NCBI GenBank assembly: GCA_964429355.1
Contig: CAYSCH010000281.1
Location: 1-12,784 of the forward strand
Source: JAAYAY01 sp964429355
Lineage (GTDB): Bacteria; Planctomycetota; Planctomycetia; Pirellulales; Thermoguttaceae
Length of the DNA stretch: 12,784 nt
Reading direction: 5' to 3'
Made by a program: the position numbers and the translations under genes. Below, one piece after another: positions 7,588 to 12,770 of this stretch. The notes beneath the pieces are model-generated. The model did not search any database. It had not been told where the DNA came from and saw only the letters and a program-made list of their open reading frames with translations. Numbering within the stretch: the first letter of the stretch is position 1; every line of letters begins with the position of its first letter.

Positions 7588-8535
7588 CTACCTTTCCTGG
7601 CGCCCTTCTTCAACGCTTCCTCGAAGCTCGGCGATCTCCTGCGGGGTGAGCCGCCGGCTCTGACCGGGCTCCAGGTCGGCCAACTTGATCGGTCCCATAG
7701 CCACCCTTACAAGCCGCATCACCTTATGACCCACCCGGGCCAGGACCCGGCGAATCTCACGATTCTTCCCCTCTTGAAGCACCATTTCCAGAATGGTCGA
7801 CTTCTTGTAGTGCCGCTTGACGGTGATACCGGTGACCCTGGTCAGGCCTTCCGAAAGGTACACTCCGCGGTGCACTTGGGCCAGAACCTCGGGGGTCGGC
7901 TGACCGGCGACCATAACGCGATAGGTCTTGCTGATCCCGTAGCGAGGATGAGTCAACTGGTTGGCCAAGTCGCCATCGTTGGTCAGAAGGAGCAAGCCTT
8001 CGCTGTTCATATCGAGGCGTCCGACGGGAAACAGCCGCTCCTTCGATTCGGGCACAAGGTCCACCGCCCGGGGACGTCCACCGGGATCGCGGTTCGTGCA
8101 GACTACACCGACGGGCTTATTGAGGGCATACCAGACCGTTTTCGGCTTTCGCAGGTCCTGTCCATCGACGCGAATTGGCTGTTTGGCCGGGTCAACCCGG
8201 GTGCCGAGTTCCATGACGACCTTGCGATCGACCTCCACCCGTCCGGCGAGGATCAGCTCTTCGCAATGCCGACGGCTTCCCAACCCAGCGGCGGCGAGGA
8301 CCTTCTGGAGTCGCTCCGGGCCGTGCTGCGGCGTTTCGGCGGCATTGGCCGGTCGGGTCCCGGGCCTCAAGGGACGACCACCGGCCTTGGCCGAAGGGCG
8401 GGACTGCCCTCGGGGACGCCCCTTGTTGGCAGCCCCCCTAGCTCTGGCCTTCTGTGCCCCGGCGGGGGGCGTACGTTTCCTGCCACGACTGGCAGACGGT
8501 TGATGGCCCTTCTTTCGGGCGGCTTTTCGCTTCAT
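7588..8535 (-). CDS. rluB: rRNA pseudouridine synthase, RluB/RsuA family
   Basis: This enzyme isomerises uridine to pseudouridine in ribosomal RNA; RluB acts on helix 93 of 23S rRNA and RsuA on 16S. An S4 RNA-binding domain ('RLQKVLAAAGLGSRRHCEELI', 75-95, on to about 120) is followed by the synthase domain with catalytic D175 in 'GRLDMNSEGLLLLTNDGD' and the later 'KSTILEMVLQEGKNREIRRVL' motif. The 'WYALNKPVGVV' and 'THPRYGISKTYRV' segments favour RluB over RsuA. Residues 1-70 form a disordered Lys/Arg/Gly/Pro-rich tail, probably extra RNA-binding surface. The start at 8535 (MKRKAARKKG) is chosen over the ATG 8 codons upstream because AGGGAG lies 6 nt before it; this gives 315 residues. First gene of a pair with pyrK. 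Confidence 0.92.
   Translation of the reverse strand: MKRKAARKKGHQPSASRGRKRTPPAGAQKARARGAANKGRPRGQSRPSAKAGGRPLRPGTRPANAAETPQHGPERLQKVLAAAGLGSRRHCEELILAGRVEVDRKVVMELGTRVDPAKQPIRVDGQDLRKPKTVWYALNKPVGVVCTNRDPGGRPRAVDLVPESKERLFPVGRLDMNSEGLLLLTNDGDLANQLTHPRYGISKTYRVMVAGQPTPEVLAQVHRGVYLSEGLTRVTGITVKRHYKKSTILEMVLQEGKNREIRRVLARVGHKVMRLVRVAMGPIKLADLEPGQSRRLTPQEIAELRGSVEEGRQER
7591..7598 (-). promoter_or_regulatory. Shine-Dalgarno site of pyrK inside the end of rluB
   Basis: AGGAAAGG on the minus strand, 6 nt before the pyrK ATG at 7584, overlaps the last rluB codons. The two genes are only 3 nt apart, which supports one transcript and coupled translation. Confidence 0.65.
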
Positions 8536-8541
8536 TTGGGA

Positions 8542-8547
8542 CTCCCT
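8542..8547 (-). promoter_or_regulatory. Shine-Dalgarno site deciding the rluB start
   Basis: AGGGAG on the minus strand sits 6 nt before the ATG at 8535. The alternative ATG at 8559 has no such site. Confidence 0.6.
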
Positions 8548-8590
8548 GAAACCATTCATCTTATCCGGTCCGGGCCAGACCCAGAATCCC

Positions 8591-8644
8591 CTTGAACCGC
8601 CGCTGGATCAAGGGCCGGTAGGAAGGGGTGGATCATGACCGGCC
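8591..8644 (-). other. Two hairpins between the lipoprotein gene and rluB
   Basis: In the 209 nt between the lipoprotein stop (8745) and the rluB start, GGCCGGT (8613-8619) pairs with ACCGGCC (8638-8644) around 18 nt. Next to it 8591-8598 pairs with 8605-8612 (CTTGA/TCAAG plus CC/GG, one mismatch). They could end the lipoprotein transcript or shape the rluB leader. No T-run follows on either strand. Confidence 0.3.
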
Positions 8645-8744
8645 GAGACAGGTTCGAAACGTGCCGCACAAGGCCGGCTGCAGACCTGCTCCGGAATGGC
8701 CAGCTCTGCTGCCAGGGCCGGTTACCGCCGTGCTGTACCTGACT

Positions 8745-9014
8745 TCAGTAGCGGCCCTGGCTGAGCGATCGCTGGTTGGGTGTCTGAAAGAAATGGCGGG
8801 CACGATAGGTCTCCGCCCGTGTGACATCGAAGTCGCGAGGGCGTCCGCCAAGCACGTCGGGGCCGACCTGACTCTCGGGGTAGGGATCGTATCGTTGGGC
8901 TATCGCACGCTGGTATTCAGCCGTGCCGGGGCCCTGGATCCGGGGGCAATGGATTCCGCGACAGCCAGCGAGGCTGACAGCCGCCACGATCAGCGATGCC
9001 CATGCTCTCCCCAT
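8745..9014 (-). CDS. Small putative lipoprotein with DPYPE motif
   Basis: An 89-residue exported protein of unknown function. The N-terminus 'MGRAWASLIVAAVSLAGC' is a short lipoprotein signal peptide (R3, hydrophobic core, lipobox L-A-G-C with C18 as the lipidation site). The mature part has 'YDPYPESQVGPDVLGGRPRDFD' like residues at about 42-63 (D-P-Y-P-E and G-G-R-P-R-D/E-F/Y), a pattern I recall from many tiny planctomycete lipoproteins, and a basic/aromatic tail. A perfect TATAAT (9049-9054, minus strand) stands 34 nt before the ATG, which supports independent expression. It follows manA by 102 nt on the same strand. The role is unknown; an envelope location is inferred from the signal peptide. 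Confidence 0.76.
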   Translation of the reverse strand: MGRAWASLIVAAVSLAGCRGIHCPRIQGPGTAEYQRAIAQRYDPYPESQVGPDVLGGRPRDFDVTRAETYRARHFFQTPNQRSLSQGRY

Positions 9015-9048
9015 AGTTCACCCGTACTGCGAAAGAAGTTGGAGCGGG

Positions 9049-9054
9049 ATTATA
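9049..9054 (-). promoter_or_regulatory. -10 box (TATAAT) of the small lipoprotein gene
   Basis: A consensus TATAAT on the minus strand, 34 nt before the lipoprotein ATG, would start RNA near 9042 with a leader of about 28 nt. The hexamer 17 nt upstream (TTTCGG) is a poor -35. Confidence 0.5.
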
Positions 9055-9116
9055 GGGACCTGGGCCCCGCGCCGAAAGAGGGATCGTGCCGGGAGAACTG
9101 GGGGAATCGACAAGAA

Positions 9117-10091
9117 TCACGGCAGGGCAGCGACGAGGAACTCGGCCGCTGAGTCACCTGCCGGGGCAATGTTCACGGGGGAACACGATGCGGGAATGAG
9201 CAACGTTTGCCCTCGGCGGAGCGGCGCCATGACGTCGCCGCCGACCGTCAACTGGCCTTGGACCACCGTCAGGATCTGGAAGCAGTTGCCGTCTTCCATG
9301 CAATTGTGTCCGTCGAGATGCCAGTGATCGAGAAGGAAGTGCTCACACTCAACCAACCGGGTGACTCCCGGTATTCCGGTAGTGCGGCCACGAGTGGGGT
9401 CGACAGGGCCTCTGGAGTAGTCAATCGCCTGGACTCCCTGGTCGATGTGGAGGGGTCGCGGTCTGCCTTGGGCGTCCACACGGCCCCAGTCAGAGAGCCG
9501 GAAGGTATTGTTGCTCATCTGCTGGATTTCCGCGACGAGAAGCCCCGCGCCAACCGCATGAACCGTTCCCGCTGGCACAAAGATGCAGTCACCCGGTTGC
9601 GGTTCGACGCGATGCAGGAGGCGTTGGATGTCGCCGCTACGAAGGGCCCGTTCGACACGGTCGCGATCGACCGGTTCGGCGAAACCCGCCCACAGACAGC
9701 TTCCCGGCGCGGCTTCGATCACGTACCACGCCTCCGTCTTGCCCGGATCGGCAAGCCCCATCTCGGCGGCGCATCGATCGTCGGGATGGACCTGAAGCGA
9801 AAGGTGCTGATGGGCATCCAGGTACTTCAGAAGCAGGGGAAACACGCGTTGCGGATGGTGTTTGCCGAGCAGATCCCGCCCGTGGGACTTCATCAGGTCC
9901 CCGAGGGATTTCCCTGCAAGTGGTCCCGCTGCAACAACGCTTTCGCCGTCGGAATGATGGGCGATTTCCCAGCTTTCTGCCCAGATTCCGCCGGAAGGAA
10001 GATCCCGCTGCAGAGTCGTTTCAAGACGCCGGCCACCCCAGATGTAATCCTTGTAGACGGGATGGAACCGGAGGGGATAGAGATCGGGCAT
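9117..10091 (-). CDS. manA: Mannose-6-phosphate isomerase, type I (ManA-like)
   Basis: A zinc enzyme that interconverts fructose-6-phosphate and mannose-6-phosphate, feeding GDP-sugar and polysaccharide synthesis. The 324-residue length fits the short, Bacillus-type class I enzymes. The zinc ligands are all visible: Q100 and H102 in 'LSLQVHPDD', E120 in 'GKTEAWYVI', and H178 in 'FVPAGTVHAVGAG'. 'AEIQQMSNNTFRLSDWGR' (187-204) supplies the conserved active-site strand. The N-terminus 'LRFHPVYKDYIWGG' is typical. An AGGATGAG-like stretch lies about 8-15 nt before the ATG at 10091. The gene is divergent from tatC across a 435-nt gap and is followed by the small lipoprotein gene. Confidence 0.95.
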   Translation of the reverse strand: MPDLYPLRFHPVYKDYIWGGRRLETTLQRDLPSGGIWAESWEIAHHSDGESVVAAGPLAGKSLGDLMKSHGRDLLGKHHPQRVFPLLLKYLDAHQHLSLQVHPDDRCAAEMGLADPGKTEAWYVIEAAPGSCLWAGFAEPVDRDRVERALRSGDIQRLLHRVEPQPGDCIFVPAGTVHAVGAGLLVAEIQQMSNNTFRLSDWGRVDAQGRPRPLHIDQGVQAIDYSRGPVDPTRGRTTGIPGVTRLVECEHFLLDHWHLDGHNCMEDGNCFQILTVVQGQLTVGGDVMAPLRRGQTLLIPASCSPVNIAPAGDSAAEFLVAALP

Positions 10092-10328
10092 GGGGCGGGC
10101 TCATCCTGTGAAGTTCTTGTCTTGGAGCGGATTACTCAATCTGCGGCAGGAGATTTCCCTCGTGGTTTTGAAACTGCGTGCCTGGGCATGAACCGATTCC
10201 CACGAACGTGCCGAGGCTGAACCGGCTGCTTTCGGTGGACAGGGGCATCGGATCTGGTGCAGTTCCAATGGGGGGCTCGTTCGTTGGTGATCCATGCGCA
10301 GGCGGGTATGATGGAAGTCTGCTCGCTC

Positions 10329-10346
10329 CTGGGAAGTGTATCCCAG
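10329..10346. repeat. Small perfect hairpin in the manA-tatC gap
   Basis: CTGGGA and TCCCAG form a 6-bp stem around a 6-nt loop. Apart from this and the larger hairpin at 10449-10486, I see no gene in the 435-nt gap 10092-10526. ORFs there are short and carry no recognisable protein features. The gap must hold the divergent promoters of manA and tatC, but none is convincing by eye. Confidence 0.4.
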
Positions 10347-10448
10347 AGGGGACTCGCTGAGCAGCCCTGCCGCTCTCCCCTTCCCGCCCTCACCCTCCTT
10401 GAACCTTCATTTGCTGAGGAAACGTCAAGCCATCGCTACCCCCCACTT

Positions 10449-10486
10449 CGGTCACTGATCGACCGGCAGAGGTCGACGGGTGACCG
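10449..10486 (+). promoter_or_regulatory. Two-storey hairpin upstream of tatC
   Basis: CGGTCAC (10449-10455) pairs with GTGACCG (10480-10486). Inside it TCGACC (10459-10464) pairs with GGTCGA (10471-10476) around a 6-nt loop. The two perfect stems of 7 and 6 bp are separated by a small symmetric internal loop. It ends 40 nt before the preferred tatC ATG and 7 nt before an alternative in-frame ATG (10494). It could be a 5'-UTR control structure or a protein-binding dyad. Confidence 0.5.
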
Positions 10487-10526
10487 TGTTGGGATGGAGG
10501 TGGTTCTTGGACGAAGAACAATCGCC

Positions 10527-11627
10527 ATGCGAGAGAAACGCGACGAAGATCTATTCAAGAATTCGACGATGACCTTCGGGGAACACCTCGAGGAGCTGCG
10601 TACGTGCCTGTGGCGGTCGGTTTTTGGGATCATCCTCGGCTTCCTCGTGGGTCTCTATTGTGCCCAGTCGGTGATCGGTTGGATCCAGAAGCCGCTGGAA
10701 GATGCGCTCGAGAACTACCGCACCACGCAGGCTCGGACCAAGGTTCAGAAGAGAATTGACGAGTATGTTGCCAGCGGGTATCCGGCGGATATGGCCCAAG
10801 TGGTCGTTGCATCGCATCTCATCCCCAAGAAGTATCTGATATTCCCTCACGAATTGGCGGAAAAAGCCGGTCTCAAGCTGGCCGCGGCAGAGGACGCAGC
10901 TCTCGGCAAGGAAGGGGCTTCCAAGGAAGCGGCTTCCAAGGAAGCGGCGGGAGGTGAGAAGTCGGATCCGGGAAGTGGTGCCGGCTCATTGAAGTTAGTG
11001 GAGATCACCCTGTGGCAGCCGGTCAAAGAGACCGAGGGCGTGAAGTCGACGAGCCTCAGCGTTCATGAGCCATTCACCATGTATATCAAGGCGGCTCTGA
11101 TCGTGGGCCTGATTCTTTCGAGTCCTTGGGTTTTTTATCAGATCTGGAGCTTTGTGGCCGCGGGGCTCTATCCCCACGAAAAGAAATACGTTCACATCTT
11201 CCTGCCTATGAGCCTCGGCCTGTTCATATTCGGGGCAGCGGTGGTATTTCTGTTCGTGTTCAAGCCCGTTCTGGACTTCCTTTTCATGTTCAACGCTGCA
11301 ATGAACATCGATCCGGATCCACGAATCGAATACTGGCTGAGCTTCGTACTGATTCTCCCCATCGGTTTCGGGATCAGTTTTCAGCTTCCACTGGTGATGT
11401 TGTTCCTGGAGCGAATCGGCATTTTCACGGCTCACACCTACATATCCAGTTGGCGTCCCGCCATCATGGTGATCTTTGTGATCGCGGCGATCCTCACACC
11501 TCCAGACCCGACAAGCATGATGTGCATGGCCGCACCCCTGTGCTTCCTGTACATCAGCGGCATCCTCCTGTGCAAATTCATGCCAAAGAATCGCAGTCCG
11601 TATGACGAACTGGATGCGGCGAGCTAA
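10527..11627 (+). CDS. tatC: Sec-independent protein translocase TatC with an enlarged first periplasmic loop
   Basis: TatC is the twin-arginine signal-peptide receptor of the inner membrane Tat translocase, which exports folded proteins. The 366 residues exceed the usual ~250. The N-terminal 'FGEHLEELRTCLW' (17-29) precedes TM1 (about 30-50). Then come some 110 extra residues before 'SVHEPFTMYIKAAL' (178-191) and TM2. 'YPHEKKY' (215-221) holds the conserved loop glutamate E218, 'EYWLSFVLILPIGFGISFQLP' follows, and 'ILTPPDPTS' marks the last loop. The insert contains Ala/Lys/Glu/Gly-rich sequence with a tandem 'ASKEA' repeat. I chose ATG 10527 because 'MREKRDEDLFKNSTMTFGEHLEELR' resembles other planctomycete TatC starts; ATG 10494 (11 more residues) is possible. 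No tatA or tatB lies nearby. Confidence 0.95.
   Translation: MREKRDEDLFKNSTMTFGEHLEELRTCLWRSVFGIILGFLVGLYCAQSVIGWIQKPLEDALENYRTTQARTKVQKRIDEYVASGYPADMAQVVVASHLIPKKYLIFPHELAEKAGLKLAAAEDAALGKEGASKEAASKEAAGGEKSDPGSGAGSLKLVEITLWQPVKETEGVKSTSLSVHEPFTMYIKAALIVGLILSSPWVFYQIWSFVAAGLYPHEKKYVHIFLPMSLGLFIFGAAVVFLFVFKPVLDFLFMFNAAMNIDPDPRIEYWLSFVLILPIGFGISFQLPLVMLFLERIGIFTAHTYISSWRPAIMVIFVIAAILTPPDPTSMMCMAAPLCFLYISGILLCKFMPKNRSPYDELDAAS
10916..10945 (+). repeat. Two perfect 15-bp tandem repeats inside tatC
   Basis: The unit GGCTTCCAAGGAAGC occurs twice without a gap and in frame, adding A-S-K-E-A units to the periplasmic insert. Each unit contains the dyad GCTTCC/GGAAGC, so slippage could change the copy number in steps of five residues. 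Confidence 0.85.
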
Positions 11628-11653
11628 ATGAGGTTGCGTGATTCCAGGTGAAA

Positions 11654-11731
11654 AAGGTGACAGCCACTCTTGCCGGAACGGCTGGGCCTTTCGTCTGGTC
11701 GGTGCCCGGTGCTTGGCACACAAGGTGACAG
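11654..11731. repeat. Pair of AAGGTGACAG repeats between tatC and glnB
   Basis: AAGGTGACAG occurs at 11654-11663 (within A5-GGTGACAG) and at 11722-11731, where it continues to AAGGT-7 nt-ACCTT, a small dyad (11722-11738). Between them GTGCC (11702-11706) pairs with GGCAC (11715-11719). This looks like a degenerate REP-type intergenic element. No transposase gene is present. Confidence 0.4.
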
Positions 11732-11779
11732 TGACCTTCTCCGAGAATCGCGCAAGGCTAATCAGCCGGGATTATCGCG

Positions 11780-11809
11780 AGGTGGGGCCCTTGAGCGGTG
11801 GGGCCACCT
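11780..11809 (-). terminator. GC-rich hairpin downstream of glnB
   Basis: AGGTGG (11780-11785) pairs with CCACCT (11804-11809), and CCC (11788-11790) with GGG inside. The 9-mer GGTGGGGCC is also directly repeated at 11781-11789 and 11797-11805. It lies 25 nt past the glnB stop and may end its transcript, but no T-run follows. The 207-nt gap 11628-11834 holds no gene. Confidence 0.3.
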
Positions 11810-11834
11810 GCGGCTCGGAAAACATCCGACCGCC

Positions 11835-12182
11835 TCAGATTGCCTCGCCCCCCCGTTCGCCCGTGCGGATGCGGATGCAGTCCTCCATGGGGAGGACGAA
11901 GATCTTGCCGTCGCCAACCTCACCCGTGGGGCCGGAACGTCCGGCCTTGATAATGGCGTCGATGGTGGGCTCAAGGAACTCCTCGTTCACAGCGATCATC
12001 AACTGGACCTTGCGAACGAGGTTGACTGTAAATTCGTGTCCGCGGTACGTCTCGGTGTGTCCCCGTTGCCGACCGAATCCTTGAACGTCCATCACCGTCA
12101 GGCGAAAAACCTCGACTTCGGCGAGAGCGGCCTTGACGGCTTCCAGCCGGTTGGGCTGAATGATGGCGATAATCAATTTCAT
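11835..12182 (-). CDS. glnB: P-II nitrogen regulatory protein (GlnB/GlnK family)
   Basis: A trimeric cytosolic sensor that binds ATP/ADP and 2-oxoglutarate and controls nitrogen enzymes, transporters or transcription factors through its T-loop. The 115-residue protein shows 'GFGRQRGHTETYRGHEF' (35-51), the beta-strand 'GDGKIFVLP' with the nucleotide-binding Lys, and the C-terminal 'IRIRTGERG'. Q39 and K58, which contact 2-oxoglutarate and nucleotide, are kept. Y46 is present, but position 51, the tyrosine uridylylated in GlnB/GlnK of enteric bacteria, is Phe (codon TTT at 12030-12032). The B-loop reads 'SGPTGEVGDGK', about three residues longer than in E. coli GlnB. No amtB or glnA is beside it, so its partner is unknown. 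A good promoter lies 36-64 nt upstream of the ATG. Confidence 0.95.
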   Translation of the reverse strand: MKLIIAIIQPNRLEAVKAALAEVEVFRLTVMDVQGFGRQRGHTETYRGHEFTVNLVRKVQLMIAVNEEFLEPTIDAIIKAGRSGPTGEVGDGKIFVLPMEDCIRIRTGERGGEAI

Positions 12183-12217
12183 GGTTTGAGGATCCTGTGT
12201 TATCTGGGGATGCCCTG

Positions 12218-12246
12218 ATCGTACCGCTGACAGGCGTTGGTCTCAA
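12218..12246 (-). promoter_or_regulatory. Sigma-70-like promoter of glnB
   Basis: On the minus strand TTGAGA (12246-12241, 5 of 6 consensus) and TACGAT (12223-12218, 4 of 6) are separated by exactly 17 nt. RNA would start near 12211, leaving a leader of about 28 nt. No sigma-54 type site is seen. Confidence 0.55.
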
Positions 12247-12298
12247 GACCGCCCGCCGAGAACCCAGCCGGACAAACCGGCCTGTCGCAAAGACCGGG

Positions 12299-12323
12299 GC
12301 GAGTAGGACTCGCGTGCTGCGAG
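12299..12323. repeat. Alternating GCGAG/CTCGC/GCGAG dyads
   Basis: GCGAG (12299-12303), CTCGC (12309-12313) and GCGAG (12319-12323) are separated by 5-nt spacers, so the middle copy can pair with either neighbour. A further dyad GCCGG/CCGGC lies at 12267-12281. Both are upstream of the proposed glnB promoter, so a leader role is doubtful. Confidence 0.4.
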
Positions 12324-12381
12324 CGGTTCCAGGATTTCCGAGCCTGGCGGCGCCCGCTCATTTCACGGGGAGAATGTAGGA

Positions 12382-12478
12382 CGCCGGCGTCACGGGTGGA
12401 ACGGGGGTGCGGAGCTGCAGGGAGAGCCTGCGAAGTCCCCCTGCGTGGACCCGGACCAGGTCCCGTGACTGGCCGGCG
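12382..12478. other. 97-nt hairpin domain of unknown function
   Basis: CGCCGGC plus GTCACGGG (12382-12396) pairs with CCCGTGAC (12462-12469) and GCCGGCG (12472-12478): 15 perfect pairs with one 2-nt bulge. Inside, GGGGG (12403-12407) can pair with CCCCC (12437-12441), enclosing GCAGG/CCTGC (12417-12421, 12427-12431). It does not match the signatures I know for SRP RNA, RNase P RNA, tmRNA or 6S RNA. The strand is unknown. Confidence 0.5.
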
Positions 12479-12513
12479 AAAAAAAGGCGCGGCGGTCACG
12501 CCACCGCCGCGCC
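12479..12513 (-). terminator. Strong intrinsic terminator facing left
   Basis: GGCGCGGCGGT (12486-12496) and ACCGCCGCGCC (12503-12513) form a perfect 11-bp GC stem with a 6-nt loop. Read on the minus strand it is followed at once by seven T (12485-12479). It must end a transcript coming from the right. In 12514-12784 I see no convincing gene, only a further hairpin at 12525-12547 (9 bp plus one mismatch). Confidence 0.85.
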
Positions 12514-12752
12514 CGAGGGAGTGAGCTGACGGCCGAGGGCCATCAGCCCGCCTCGGTGACGGGAGAATCCCCTGGTTGCAGGCACAAGGCGAGATCGCCC
12601 AACCGGGGCGAAAACATGGCTTTTGGGAACGGTCTCATGGAAAGTCTCTCTTCGTTCACAGGGCGGCAGGGCCGGTGAGCGGGCACCGACCGAAGATTGG
12701 TCGCGAGCCACCGCTCGGCTGAAATGGTATGCTCCCGGCAAGTCGCGGATCT

Positions 12753-12770
12753 TTGTGAAAAACTTCACGA
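12753..12770. promoter_or_regulatory. Rex-type operator candidate
   Basis: TTGTGAA (12753-12759), a 4-nt spacer and TTCACGA (12764-12770) match the known Rex operator pattern TTGTGAA-N4-TTCACAA except for one base (G at 12769). Rex is an NADH/NAD+-sensing repressor of respiratory and fermentative genes. The box is flanked by direct GATCTTTG copies (12748-12755, 12769-12776) and probably controls a gene just beyond the window. Confidence 0.55.

Noticed and set aside
7537..8595. 352-codon open frame opposite rluB and the start of pyrK
   Set aside because: It spans two well-supported genes on the other strand and has no domain of its own.
8639..8665. GGTTCGAAAC resembling a tRNA T-loop
   Set aside because: The flanking bases do not form a T-stem, and no acceptor or anticodon arm can be built around it.
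10101..10526. Short frames in the manA-tatC gap, including the 90-codon N-terminal extension of tatC from 10257
   Set aside because: No hydrophobic, repeat or domain signal; the extension crosses the hairpin region and does not resemble TatC N-termini.
10507..10572. TTG-started 21-codon frame after GGAGG, overlapping the tatC start
   Set aside because: The spacing is good, but the peptide has no features and overlaps the conserved TatC N-terminus in another frame; it is more likely chance.
12496..12768. 90-codon minus-strand frame upstream of the terminator
   Set aside because: It begins with GTG inside the Rex-like palindrome and stops in the loop of the terminator. The protein is Arg/Ser/Pro-rich with no motif, and no ribosome-binding site is evident. 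A 31-codon frame at 12544-12639 is equally unsupported.
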